Shown: in pieces, positions 26,870 through 38,505 of the stretch
Layout: every line of letters begins with the position of its first letter
Position numbering within the stretch: position 1 is the stretch's first letter
Source: CAZROT01 sp964601895
GTDB taxonomy: Bacteria; Pseudomonadota; Gammaproteobacteria; Enterobacterales; Enterobacteriaceae
Length of the DNA: 64,000 bases
Assembly (NCBI GenBank): GCA_964601895.1
Contig: CAZROT010000001.1
Span: 248,001 to 312,000 of the forward strand
Direction: 5' to 3'
Made by a program: the position numbers and the translations under genes
The notes under the pieces: model-generated
Database searches by the model: none
What the model was told of the DNA's origin: nothing
The model's input: the letters and a program-made list of their open reading frames with translations, nothing else

Positions 26870-28214
26870 GATCAACCTTTTTTTTATTAAAAAATAAAAT
26901 AAGCAGGGATATAATTGAAGAGAATATTGTCCAGATGATATAACGGAAATCTGCTGCTGTTGCGATAACAAATAATGATGCCACATTGACAATGCCACTT
27001 AAACTAATAACAGCAATAAGAATGTTTATATTTTTATTCTCATGATTTTTTATTATTTTATAACAGGAAAAAATAAAAACACCAATGCTTATAATAACAT
27101 ATATCCATGCTCTATAAAATAGAGTCGAAGAGGCCCAATTAAACAGACGTAAAACAAAATCAAGTGAATTATCTGATAAATTTGAAAATTTCAGAGATAA
27201 ATTGTTACTTTTAATTCCACTGTTATAGGCATAGTAAACCTCATCTTTATTTAATCCGAGCAGATTATTGAAAACCCGTAATCGGTGATGTAAGTAGGCC
27301 TCAGGATAAGTTAATACCATTGACACCCAGTAATTCATTAATGCATTTCTGTCTTTATTATTATCTAAATAAGGTGAAATGACACCGTAAAGTGGCACAT
27401 TGACTAAAGGAGTATAGTAACGTGCTAATTCAGTTAATAGTATTTTATCTTTATTTAAAACGGGTACCCAGGAAGGAATTAAGTTTTTATTTTCGTAAAC
27501 AGAAATAGCAGCGATATCCCATAACAACAGCGTTCCTGTGGTGTAAATTTTTTCAGACCTTGAGTTAATTGTGTTAATAATTACAAGTTGAGAAAAAAAC
27601 ATCACCATGAGTAACGAAAACATCAGCACCGTTTTTTTTAATACTGAACCGGATATTTTTTTTAATATTAAATAGCAAATATAAGCAGCAAAAATCATTC
27701 CTGGAATAAAGCCATTAACCCTGACCGCTATGGCATAAGAAAGACAGATTAATGTAACACCCAGCCATTTCCAGTCAGGTTGGTAATTATATGCTAACAA
27801 AGATACAGAGCATAGTGATAACATAACCATCATTCCCGCATCTTTCCACACATGTAAGGAAATAATGATAAGTGGTGGCCAGAGACCAGCTACAGTCAAA
27901 ATAAGCAGACGTACATGTAATCGCTGTGAAATAAATATTGCCAGTAATGCTCCAGACAGCCAGTAAAGCAGTTGATGAAAAAATAACATAATTCCGGAGG
28001 TGGCAAAAATTTTATATAATACTTTCCATAAATAAACCATAATAACGGGGTGGGCATCACTAACCGCTATCTGGCCAGTCATTTGCCGGTATTGAGTTAA
28101 ACTATCCTGGGACATGAAACCCGGAGTAAAGAAGTAAGAAAAAAACACAGCAAAAATACCAGCAACCATTATAACAATAATAAAATTATTCTTTTCATTC
28201 AGATAATTATTCAT
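26859..28214 (-). CDS. Polytopic membrane protein, probable GT-C-type glycosyltransferase
   Basis: A 451-residue protein with about 11 membrane helices. Its first loop holds FMSQDSLTQYRQMTGQIAVSD, with acidic residues where GT-C enzymes keep their catalytic Asp, and a large soluble loop lies at about 225-330. It heads a three-gene unit with a GtrB-like transferase and a small flippase-like protein, the layout of O-antigen or surface-glycan modification cassettes (transferase, lipid loader, flippase). Exact donor and acceptor are unknown. Confidence 0.6.
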   Translation of the reverse strand: MNNYLNEKNNFIIVIMVAGIFAVFFSYFFTPGFMSQDSLTQYRQMTGQIAVSDAHPVIMVYLWKVLYKIFATSGIMLFFHQLLYWLSGALLAIFISQRLHVRLLILTVAGLWPPLIIISLHVWKDAGMMVMLSLCSVSLLAYNYQPDWKWLGVTLICLSYAIAVRVNGFIPGMIFAAYICYLILKKISGSVLKKTVLMFSLLMVMFFSQLVIINTINSRSEKIYTTGTLLLWDIAAISVYENKNLIPSWVPVLNKDKILLTELARYYTPLVNVPLYGVISPYLDNNKDRNALMNYWVSMVLTYPEAYLHHRLRVFNNLLGLNKDEVYYAYNSGIKSNNLSLKFSNLSDNSLDFVLRLFNWASSTLFYRAWIYVIISIGVFIFSCYKIIKNHENKNINILIAVISLSGIVNVASLFVIATAADFRYIIWTIFSSIISLLILFFNKKKVDHVG

Positions 28215-28410
28215 TTAGCATTCATCAGTTAAATTATTTTTATTCATATATCTTTACCATTCACGACTTTTTCTTACCTTTCCTGTATAAGGACGTACTC
28301 ATTTTAAAACCAGTTAATAAATTTTAACATAGCCTGTCTTTGCTTTCTGTCTGTGAGCACCTGACATTTACAAAAGCCAGACAATCACCCATGCTCCGCT
28401 TTAGTGTATA

Positions 28411-28429
28411 CAGCCAGGCTCTCTGGCTG
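28411..28429. terminator. Hairpin downstream of chiC
   Basis: Stem CAGCCAG/CTGGCTG with a 5-base loop, about 50 bases past the chiC stop. No T-run on either side, so termination is only possible. Confidence 0.35.
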
Positions 28430-28480
28430 TGCAAAAGTCATGGATGAACATCATCTTATCTGTCGATGACGCCTGTTTTT

Positions 28481-29944
28481 TTAGTAACAGCAAATTTCCT
28501 GTCTGATATGTGGCATCCACAGGCTTGCAACGACATCAGGTGTCCAGTCTGACTGAGAGTGGTGAGGGTTGATACAGCGATAGCGTCTGCCCTGATAAGT
28601 GACCTGGCTGTTTCTTGCGTAGTCCCTGCCGGCCTGCCATTGCGGATATTCAGTGTCAGGGCAATAATCCAGTGTTTGTATGTAAAGAATGTTACTGGGT
28701 AATGATTCCTGCCCTGTGCTGTCGGTTGCGGTCACGTAATAATTGTAGTGGCTGTTATGAGCCAGTGAGATTTCATGAAAAGAGAAGCTGTCTGTCTGGC
28801 CGACCATACCGCCATTACGATACAGGGTGTAACTGCTAATGGCTTTCGATGAATCTGCATGTTCCCATGTGAGCAGTACCGAGGTTTGGGTTTGTTGTGA
28901 TGATCTCAGATTAAACGGTGCGGTGGGTTTCTCTTCGTTACTGTCACTTTCACGAGCAATCAGTTCAGCATAACGCTGGCAAAATTCCCAGTTATAAGGG
29001 ATGCCTGCTTGATTTTCTCCTGCGTCCCAGTTAACTGACCAGGTCATCACTCCTCTGATGGGGTTACCTGCCTCCTTTAATCTGCTGAACACATTTTTTA
29101 CCTCAGCAGGATTAATAACGTAGCCTGTTGCAGCGGCATCCGGGTTGCAAGGAAGACCTATAACAAACTTATTATGAGGAATGCAGCTGTAATTTCGTGT
29201 ACCTGAAATCAGGCTGTCGGTCAGGTAATACAGAAAATCTTCTTTTCTGGCGTCATTATTCTGTGCAAGCCAGGTATTGATTTCATCCACCCAGACACCA
29301 TCACCGCCCTGGTTATAATATTGCGGGGCAATAAAATCGTAATAACCATCCAGTGCGTCAAGATAGGGTACATATTTTCCTTCAAGCGTTAAATGAGGAA
29401 ATTCAGGCGCCATGCTGATGACAAAATATTTATTTTGCTCCTTATAATAGTCTTTGACCCGTTTCAATGCCTGCGGGATGACCGTCTGGTTCGCTGCAGC
29501 ATTAATAGCAGACTGTTCCAGGTCGATATCCACACCGTTAAAACCATAGGTTTCTACCAGGCGGATGATTTCATAAGCCAGTGGCTCTACCTGATGGCTG
29601 GCCATGGCGATTTGTGCGTCTGCACCACCCAGAGAAAGCAGTACGGTGCGTCCTTCGCTTTTCAGTGTTCCTATCTGGTGTCTGAATTCTTCATCAGTGT
29701 AGTTGCAGGGTGTAAAGGTCGGTATACCGCTCCCTTTCATAAAGGCTACTGCGATGACATTATAGGCTTTGGGGATATCCGTTAACGCAATATCTTGAGA
29801 TTTACCGCCCTGATAACCATTAGCGGATAAAGCAGGCCAGTTATGCCAGAAACCCAGCAGTATTTTTTTACTGGAAAAAGCGGGCATTTCAGCCGCAGGA
29901 TCTTTTTCTGGTGATTTCAGGGATGAAAAATCTAATTTTTTCAT
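28481..29944 (-). CDS. chiC: ChiC-type chitinase (GH18 + FnIII + chitin-binding domain)
   Basis: A 487-residue homolog of Serratia marcescens ChiC. The GH18 barrel (about 27-325) has SLGGADAQI and the catalytic FNGVDIDLEQ (acid Glu143; the first Asp of the usual DGxDxDxE is Asn136). It also has APQYYNQGGDGVWVDE and MTWSVNWD. A fibronectin III domain (about 343-425) and a CBM5/12 chitin-binding domain (about 432-482, YPQWQAGRDYARNSQVTYQG) follow. There is no signal peptide, as in ChiC, which leaves the cell by a holin/endopeptidase-type route; no such genes are adjacent. It should cut chitin of insect or fungal origin. Confidence 0.93.
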   Translation of the reverse strand: MKKLDFSSLKSPEKDPAAEMPAFSSKKILLGFWHNWPALSANGYQGGKSQDIALTDIPKAYNVIAVAFMKGSGIPTFTPCNYTDEEFRHQIGTLKSEGRTVLLSLGGADAQIAMASHQVEPLAYEIIRLVETYGFNGVDIDLEQSAINAAANQTVIPQALKRVKDYYKEQNKYFVISMAPEFPHLTLEGKYVPYLDALDGYYDFIAPQYYNQGGDGVWVDEINTWLAQNNDARKEDFLYYLTDSLISGTRNYSCIPHNKFVIGLPCNPDAAATGYVINPAEVKNVFSRLKEAGNPIRGVMTWSVNWDAGENQAGIPYNWEFCQRYAELIARESDSNEEKPTAPFNLRSSQQTQTSVLLTWEHADSSKAISSYTLYRNGGMVGQTDSFSFHEISLAHNSHYNYYVTATDSTGQESLPSNILYIQTLDYCPDTEYPQWQAGRDYARNSQVTYQGRRYRCINPHHSQSDWTPDVVASLWMPHIRQEICCY

Positions 29945-30425
29945 TATATTTTACTCCTGAGCAGGTTTTATAAAATAAAAATAAATATATTGTTTACAGG
30001 TTTAAAAATAATAACACCAGGAATGTTATCATTTTTTACTGCTACAGTAAGACCTCATTAAATATCAATGGAATTATAAAAACAGTCCGTAATACTTTAT
30101 AAATAATACGATTTTATTATAAAATTAATTCGATATAAAAATATCGTTATATAGGTTATTGTGTTGAGTTTTAATATTTTTTTATAAAACTTAATTAATA
30201 TAAATTTTATTATATAATAATATTATTTTATATTATTTTTAGTGAAAAATTACCTGACACTGAGGGCTGCTATGGACAGTTATTGCAATAAAAATCAGGA
30301 TATTAAAATTTTATCATAACTGGTATCTTTAGCGGTAAACTGGTTTTAAAATTATACCCGGCAGTGGCAGCATGATTATCTATTATTGCTATGATTACCT
30401 GAAAAAAGCTTAAAGAGTGGCACAC
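29945..30425. other. AT-rich intergenic region between chiC and ydgJ
   Basis: About 480 bases, extremely AT-rich at 29960-30250, between divergent genes. Likely contains both promoters; such AT-rich DNA is a typical H-NS target (inference). No ORF supported. Confidence 0.4.
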
Positions 30426-31478
30426 GTGAATACTACTAAAAAAATACAGGTTGGACTGCTGGGATATGGTTATGCCGGTAAAACTTTCCACGCACCGCTG
30501 ATTGCCGGTACAACGGGGATGGCATTGAATACGGTATGCAGTAGTGATGCCATCAGGGTTCAGGCAGACTGGCCTGCAGTGAGGGTTGTTCAGGATCCGC
30601 AGCATCTGTTTTTCGACCCGACCATCGATCTGGTTGTGGTAGCGACACCAAACGACACGCATTTTTCCCTGGGGCAACAGGCACTCGCGGCAAAAAAACA
30701 CCTCGTTGTTGATAAGCCTTTCACACTGACCCTTGCCGAGGCACAAGAGCTCGCTCAAAAGGCTGATAAAGCCGGACGCCTGCTTTCAGTGTTTCATAAC
30801 CGCCGCTGGGACAGTGATTTTCTTACGCTGAAAAAGTTACTGAAACAGGGGACTCTGGGGGAGGTCGTTTATAGTGAATCTCATCTGGATCGTTACCGCC
30901 CGGTTGTGCGTCAGTGCTGGCGTGAGCAGGAAGGAGAAGGTAGTGGGTTATGGTATGATCTCGGGCCCCATTTACTGGATCAGGCACTGGTGTTGTTTGG
31001 TCTGCCACAGGCACTGTATCTTGATCTCGGCAAGCTGCGTCCTCTGGCTGCTGCAGTAGATTATTTTCATTGTGTATTAAGCTATCCCTGTCATCGGGTG
31101 GTGCTGCATGCGACCATGCTCGCTACGGTAGAAACAGCACGTTATATTGTACACGGTACCAAAGGCAGCTATGTTAAATGGGGCATGGATCCACAGGAAG
31201 AGAGCCTGAAAAAGGGAGAGCAGGTTACGCATCCTGATTTTGGACAGGACAGACGCGATGGAACAGTGACGCTGTCACTTGATGACAGACAGATTGAAAA
31301 ACCGCTGGCTACCGAGCGAGGCAGCTACCCTGATTATTATGCTGCCATTCGTGATGCTATCTGGGGAGAGGGAGAAAATCCGGTGCCTGCATCACAAGCC
31401 ATTGATGTGATGATGTTACTTGAGCTCGGTTTGCACGCCTTCAGGCAACAGAAAACCCTGCCAGTTTTAGCCAGATAG
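30426..31478 (+). CDS. ydgJ: Gfo/Idh/MocA-family oxidoreductase YdgJ
   Basis: An NAD(P)-dependent sugar-type dehydrogenase of about 350 residues, close to E. coli YdgJ. The N-terminal Rossmann motif is GLLGYGYAGKTFHAPLI. VVVATPNDTHF, VVDKPFTLTLAEA (catalytic Lys) and FHNRRWDSDF follow. GTG at 30426 is preferred, with AAAGAG upstream; a GTG at 30417 is possible. In E. coli ydgJ also lies near the rsx operon. The substrate is unknown. Confidence 0.92.
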   Translation: MNTTKKIQVGLLGYGYAGKTFHAPLIAGTTGMALNTVCSSDAIRVQADWPAVRVVQDPQHLFFDPTIDLVVVATPNDTHFSLGQQALAAKKHLVVDKPFTLTLAEAQELAQKADKAGRLLSVFHNRRWDSDFLTLKKLLKQGTLGEVVYSESHLDRYRPVVRQCWREQEGEGSGLWYDLGPHLLDQALVLFGLPQALYLDLGKLRPLAAAVDYFHCVLSYPCHRVVLHATMLATVETARYIVHGTKGSYVKWGMDPQEESLKKGEQVTHPDFGQDRRDGTVTLSLDDRQIEKPLATERGSYPDYYAAIRDAIWGEGENPVPASQAIDVMMLLELGLHAFRQQKTLPVLAR

Positions 31479-31566
31479 TGAAAATAAACCTGCAATTTTC
31501 ATCTTTACTGTGTTCCTGCGCGAATAGTTTGCAGCGAATGTTGAAAGAGTTGCTGGTGCAGACAGA

Positions 31567-31597
31567 AGCCCTGTCAGTTTTTTCACTGGCAGGGGCT
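31567..31597 (+). terminator. Hairpin after ydgJ
   Basis: A 12-13-bp imperfect stem (AGCCC-TGTCAGT against ACTGGCAGGGGCT) with a T-rich loop, between the convergent ydgJ and the small membrane gene. Probably a two-way terminator. Confidence 0.5.
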
Positions 31598-31642
31598 GTA
31601 TGTCAGCGTGCGGGCGGTTTCATAGAGAAAATTTTTTTACCC

Positions 31643-31975
31643 TCACAGTGAGCGGCCAGAAAAAACTTTCCAGACCTGTATCCAGACGGCGCCCATGGCG
31701 GTGAGTAGCAGGCCAGTATAGACAAGGCCTGCGCTTAAACCAAATTCTGGCGGCATTTCATCATTGATACAACCCGCTTTATCAGTCTGTGCATCAGGGT
31801 ATAAAAAGAAGTAGATCATGCCTATAGTGCCAAGCAGCATCAGGGTGCTGCAGGCTATCCAGTAAAGGCGTTTACTCCACAACCTGGCACAAATTCCCTG
31901 CCAGCTGGCAAAGGATAGCCCACACAGGTAACACAGATATGAGACGTACATGATGCAGTTCATTTTTGCAAGCAT
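31643..31975 (-). CDS. Small inner-membrane protein of unknown function
   Basis: 110 residues with three predicted membrane helices and a short loop (PDAQTDKAGCINDEMPPE) between the second and third. AAGGA at good spacing supports the ATG at 31975. In E. coli a small membrane protein, YdgK, occupies the equivalent place near ydgJ; homology could not be confirmed by eye, so no symbol is given. Confidence 0.55.
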   Translation of the reverse strand: MLAKMNCIMYVSYLCYLCGLSFASWQGICARLWSKRLYWIACSTLMLLGTIGMIYFFLYPDAQTDKAGCINDEMPPEFGLSAGLVYTGLLLTAMGAVWIQVWKVFSGRSL

Positions 31976-32410
31976 TGTATCTTCCTTGATAGTGTTAAAA
32001 ATCCGTACAGTATGTTGCCAGCAACTGTCTGTTTTGCTATAGCCAGTGAAATATAATATCAGAATAGCGGTTATTAATAGAATAATGCTGATTACTTATA
32101 TTTTGCCTGAAAAGTCCTCCCTGTTTTTTATATCTGCTGAACTTCAATATATATTTTTATTAATTTTAAAATGTTGCCTGATTAGCAATGAATAAAAATA
32201 TCTTTTCCATTTTTAAATATAATATTATTGCGCTATCTGGCAATATTTTTATTGTATCACGCCGTGCTTTTTAAAAGCGATAAAATCTGTCTGTTGTATT
32301 AATAAATCAGAAAAAAACAAGTTAATGAACTATGGTTATAGATAATCGTTGATTTTTTGTTTCTTATTTTTTTGTGATATGAAAACGATTGTATGACAGG
32401 GAGATTTGGC
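31976..32410. other. AT-rich upstream region of the giant toxin
   Basis: About 430 very AT-rich bases preceding the toxin gene, likely its promoter region. No ORF supported. Confidence 0.4.
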
Positions 32411-35400
32411 ATGCAAAATGTGATTAAAAATATTACTAATAATAAAGAATATGTTAATGAAATGATAAGCGATCCTGATATTTTGGTAAAAACGAAATTA
32501 TTTCGTACCCATCATTTCAGCCAGCTCAATCAGATTACGCTCACACCTCAGGAAGCACAAAAAATAGTTACCGCTACGATGACGACCCTGTTTAAAGGAG
32601 GTAAGCAGGGTACTGTTTATCAGGGTTATGTTTTTCGCGGTGATATGCGCAGGCCGGAAGAAATTTTTCAGCAGGGATTCAGGTTACGCAGTGTCGTGAC
32701 TGATATTAACCAGGTTAATGGTTTTAACGGAGGATTTGGTGGCGGTGCTGACGCACAGGATCCCGATGGACGGGGTATATCTGCTTCTGCCTATTACCAG
32801 CGCGATAATGCAGGAGCCTATTATTATGGCGGCGGCAGGCAGGATGAATTCAGTGGTGAATATGGCTATACCTACCTTATCGATGCCAGAGATTTTGAAG
32901 GTTATCATCTTTATGCAAATGCCCACTGGAAAAGATACCCACAGGATAAAAATACCATCTTTACTGCTCTGGAAATTAATTACGCCCATCCTATTCCTGC
33001 ATGGTCTGTCGCCGGCGCATTTGATGCCACGGGAAAATTCATTGTTAATTCTGGCTATCTTTTCTCCCCTGAAACCTACCCTGTTATTAAGCCGTATGAA
33101 TTTTATCGCGTGCTGTCTTCCCGCAGGTTGTCCGAACTGGCGCATTTTTCACAGGAAAAACGCGGGATATCCTGGCAGAATATGCTTTCTGCGCTGGATA
33201 AAATGCATACTACCTATGGCTACAGCCAGATTAAACAGGCATTTATTCTGAAAAATGTTATCACTGTTTATTGTCAGCAATACCCGGATTCTGCGCACCT
33301 CCCTCTGTTAGCAGTACTGGCAGGACAGCTTGATAAAGCGCTGTTTGATACCACCATGCCGGTCACTACTAAAAATAGCATTATCACTCTTGCCATAACA
33401 CGCCCGGCGCTGGCAGCAGTACTTCTTGACCCTGACAGCAGCTTTTCATTGCGTCATAAGCCCACTGATCGCCTTGAGTTCATTGATAAAATGATCCATT
33501 GGATAAATCATTCCCCTGAATTAAGCCATATACCGGGTGTTCATGCCGCATTACCCGATAATAATCCTGATTTTTTGCCCACTTTCCACATTGTACTGGG
33601 AAAGTATCGTCATCATGTCACCCGGTTTCTGTCACTGGCGCAGGGGCAGGGTGTACTGCGCCGGGCGCAACTGAATGGGCAGTTACTGCATCTTGGCTAC
33701 AGCTGGCAGGATCTGATGCTGCTGGCTCAGGGAAACAGATATGCCGCCCATGTGGTGGAGGGTTTAAAAGCCGTCATTAGTGAGGTAAGAGTAGCAGGGC
33801 TGTCAGATGAAAGAGTGGTGCTGGAGCACTTTGCCGATAAGGAATATATCAGCAGATTGCAGGTGAAACGCCTGTCTCAGTTTAAATATATCCTCCATAA
33901 CAGCAGTATGCGCGCTACAGAGGTTAATGAGGTAAACAGCCGCTATCCCATACCGTCTCCTGACAGATTCTCCACGCTTTTTACTGAAAAAAAAACCGGT
34001 TACGAACAGATAGCGACATTACTGCAGGAACGTAGTGGTCTGTTTATCAGCGAAGCAGGGAAAATTGATGACAGCCTGAATTTTGTTACACAACACATGC
34101 TATCACTGAAAAAAGCAGGCATCGGTACTATTGGCATGGTGCATCTGCGCCGTTATCTGACACAGTCATTGATTGATGATTACTTAAAAACAGGCGTAAT
34201 GAAGGGCGATCTGGCGGTACTCGTGAATGTGCATCGGCTCGATGCATTGTTTCGCCGGGCCTTTGAGCTCAGGATGCAAATCGTTGCTATGGATTCAGAT
34301 GATGAGCTGTATCCCACAAATTATCCGGCTGGTGGTGAATCAGCCCCGCTGGCAGGGAGAGCTTTTAGTCAGCGTGAGGATAATGTCTTTAACAGGCTAT
34401 CATCGGCAGGTAAAAAATTTATTGTCATTTATCATCAATCCTGTCTGCGTTTTCACAACGGCTTTATTGATTCCCTGCAGGTTGTGGCCAGGGATATGCA
34501 GCTGCCAGTCCTGCAGGTAGACAGCAGTGAGCGCTTAAGTATCCCCGGTAATGATGTTTATTTGCCCACGTGGGAAAGTGACCAGAGTTCACTCGGTGAG
34601 CGTACGCGTCAGGCACTGCTGCTGGTCAATCAGCTGGCCTCAGGTCAGATAAAAGCGGATAGTCTGACTGTAACGCAGAAACAGCTATTCAGTGATTTTT
34701 TTCCCGCTATGGATAATTCGGCTGGTTTCAGGTTACAGGCAGGCATTAGCACTGATCGGCGCATTTTTCTGCAGGCTGCTGATGATCTGCATCGTCTGTT
34801 ACATAGCAGGGCGCTGCATGCACAACTGGAAAATCTGAATGGTTACGAAGCGCTGCAAAGAATGCATAACTGGGATGCACAGCGCCTTGCGGGGATAAGA
34901 GCGTTGTATGAGAGCGCGCAGCCTGTGTCTGGAATAGAAAAACACATCTGGCTGGCTCCGCAGGCGTTATATCTCCATGATGGTAGCCCTGTTGCCAGAG
35001 CGGGGGCACAACGCCTCTCTCTGGCGTGGCTTTATACATTAAATCAGGATAAAAAGTACCGCGAACGCCTGCTGAATGCATTGCAGGCTCATGATCAGGT
35101 TAATCAACGCCGGGCTGATCTGGAGATATCGCCAGCAGCTATTCTGCGGGTTGAACGCTTTTATACCCTGTTAGATAACCTGACACAGCACGATGTGCAG
35201 GGCCTCCCGTTGCTGCATGATTCTGGCAGATTTTCCGTCGCGTATTTCCTTAATACTGTCACCCGTGGTGAGCGGCAGGGCTACTATCAACTGGAGGCAG
35301 GCAACTGCCTGTTAGCGCTGGCATTTAACCAGGATAGCTCAGGGCAGTGGTATTATGATCTCTATGATCCCCTGCCAGGCTTTGAAGTGCGTATCAAAGG

Positions 35401-36115
35401 CAGCGACAGGGATAAGCTCATCAGTCAGCTTGCCGATACGCTCAATGCCTGTTTAAGCAGGCGCGATCCTGCCTTTGGCAACCAGTCACTGGCAGAGCAT
35501 TACCGGGTCTCACGCCAGAATGGCCAGTTTATCTTTAACGTCCGCCAGCTTACCCTCAATAGCGCGCGGCATCCTGCTGCCTTAAAGGAGCTGGTGAATT
35601 TTCTGCAGGAAGATTTTGCCATGCCAGAAAAACAGCTAGCGGTTACAGAAGATAATGAATCCAGACTGCCCTGTAATCACCAGACTGCAGCGAATTATCC
35701 ATCGACGTTGCTGAACGCTGAGGTGTTCAGTCCCTCATGGCTGAGCCGTATTAACCGTATTACTGGTATGGCTGCCGGCGGTATACGAGTAACCAGCTGG
35801 CTGCAGGGATTAAAGGCTATTTCCCACTATCAGAGAAGACGCGCTAATCGTGAGTTTGAGTTAACTGCCGTACAAAAACAACGCGAAGAGACTGATATGG
35901 CGTTTTTGGTTGCTGGCATGCTCATTGATACCGGCGGTGATCTGCTGGGATGGAGTGCAGTCAAATTAAGTGATCACGTTATTAAAAAGGGTATGGCGCG
36001 TACCGGTAATCGCCTGATAAAACTGGCTCAGGTGACTGGTGTGGCATCCGGTGCTATTGGCTCCGGGCTGGATCTTTATGGCGCTTTTCGCGCATTTTCA
36101 GCGCTTGCAGAAGAG

Positions 36116-36120
36116 AAAAA
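36116..36120 (+). other. A5 homopolymer at the toxin frame break
   Basis: Removing one A joins the two halves into 2154 codons including the stop. The break sits inside the Tcd-like pore domain. Confidence 0.55.
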
Positions 36121-38287
36121 TGCGACTGATGCTGGCAGGGGGCATTTATTCAGGGAGTCGTCTTGTCAGTGAAATCGATAAATGGGTAACCCTGGACTCT
36201 TCGCAGCGCTGGTATGCCGGTTTGCGGGCAGCTCTGGGTATGGAACTGAGCAGTGATGTCGACAATGCGCTCAGGAGAACAACAAGTCTGCTGAATGCAC
36301 GCTATCAGCATGATAAGAGACTGCAAAAAAATGCCAGAGATTTCCTGGCAGAGCGCCAGGATATTGATCTGCTTTACTATAGTGCAGGGGAGGTAAAGAT
36401 AAAAGAACATCATTACAGGAAAGTGCTCGGCGAAATAAGCGGTCTGAATCACAACAGGGTAATACCCTATCATGCTCTGTTACACGCGGATAAAATCCAT
36501 CCTGATTTTCTGTCGTATGTACTGGATATCTATCGCCATGAAAGCGCTCATTCTGGCACGCCCAGTAACCTGAAAATAACCGACAGCGATTACAAATTCT
36601 ATACCACACAGTTAGTTCACAGCGATGATCTGATTAATGTCAGGACAGGGGAAAAGAAAAATGTTGTTCTGACTTACTACCCCATTCGTAACGAGCAGGC
36701 AGGCAGTTTTGCTGGTACTGAGCCGCATGCACGGCTGCTCAGTGTTTTTTTCAGCCTTGGTGGAGGTAATGACACCGCAACAGGGTATCGCGAGTGCAGG
36801 AATCTCTTTGAAGTGGGCCAGGGGCGTAAAACATTTACCGGTGGCGATTATGCTGACAGCTTTCTGTTAATGGGAGAGGCAGTACCGCTGACTCCAGGTC
36901 TACTGAGCGGTGGTGATGCCTCTGCTACCGATAATGAAGATGAGTTAACCGCTGTTGCCAGACCGCCTGATGGTGCAGGCTATGATATCAATTTTGCCCT
37001 TAATACTCTGGGTTACCTTAAAGAGGGTATTCAGGGCAGCATTGTTGCCAGTCTGAACAATATAGAGCACGCCAGGGGGCATGCCCAAACCGCTGACAGG
37101 CTGACCGGTAATGAACAGAATAATGTGCTTGATGGCGCAGGTGGGGTGGACTCGCTTTATGGTGGCGGTGGACATGATAACCTGATACTGAATGAAGGTT
37201 ATGCCCGCGGTGGCACGGGTCAGGATATCTATCAGATTTTGCAAAACACTTCTCATGGCGAGGTGGTACTGGAAGACTGCGGCGCTGCGGGAGAAGTGAA
37301 TCGTGTGCTGCTTGATTATACGGCAGCACAGGTGGAGTCCTGCCGTCTGGTTTACCCGGTAGAACAGGGGATTGCCAGTCTGGTTTTTACCCTGCGCAAT
37401 GATAACGCTACTTTTACCACACTGACTCTGGCCGATGTGGATACGCTGTCTTCGGGTAATCTTCATCGCTGGCTGCTTTCAACCCGTGACGGGTTACTGC
37501 TAAAACCCCGCTGGCCACAGATCCTCAGTGATGAAGAGCCCAACCTTATAGCGCAATATATACCTGAACTGGATAAGCTATCGGCACAGTGGAGTAAGCA
37601 CACTGCGGTTTCAGACAGGCGCATTCACCTGCAGAGTCGGGATAATTTGGGTCATGGCAGGGTAACAATCAGGAATAGCTACCACGAAGAATTTGTCATC
37701 GTACTCCCTGCCTTTATGCAGCTAATACTGACAGGAACTGGTTACAGCGGCCATCTGGAAGGAGATAGCAGCGATAATATATTAATTTCACAAGGTGCTG
37801 GCGCCGGTGATTGCCTGACAGGTAGAGGCGGGCAGGATGTTTATCGCATTTTACCCGGTACTGTTTCTGGTCATGAAATCCTGATTAATAATGAGGATGA
37901 ATTGCAGGTCCTGGATATTCTGCAGCTGGGTCTGCCAGCCAGCCAGATTACCCTGCGCAGTGAAGGTGAGGATCTGGTAATCGGCTGCCACGATGAGGAG
38001 ATGAAATATCCTGAGGTACGTATTCAGCACTTTATGCGTGATGAACGTTATCGCCATCTGGCGCTAAGAGACAGTATGGGGGAGCTTTATGAACTGGGTG
38101 TTCAGGAGACACAGGCATATCTGTACAAAGGCCAGATAACTGAAGGAAATGACCAGCTGCACCTGTTTGCCATCGCGACAGCAGCTGATGGCAGCGTTAT
38201 CGCACCGGTTACCCTGAAGACAGGTACCGGAGATGACATCATTGTGAATTATGCTCATGTCAGTTCAGGGATTTGTGCCGTTATGGA

Positions 38288-38505
38288 AGGTAATGAAGGC
38301 AATGACTGGCTACTGGGGGGAAAGGGAGATGAATGGCTCCTGGGTGGTGAGGGTAATGACTGGCTTTTAGGCGGACAGGGTGATGACCGGTTGTTTGGTA
38401 ACGAAGGTGACGACCGCCTGGAGGCAGGTACGGGAAACGATATTTTGAGTGGTGATAAAGGCAATGATACGCTCATGGGCGATAGCGGGCAGGATGAATA
38501 CTGGT
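38288..38505 (+). repeat. RTX calcium-binding nonapeptide repeats
   Basis: About eight consecutive GGxGxDxLx-type units (GNEGNDWLLGG, GKGDEWLLGG, GEGNDWLLGG, GQGDDRLFG and so on). They form a calcium-binding beta roll in secreted toxins. An isolated set occurs earlier, near 37090-37210. Confidence 0.88.
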
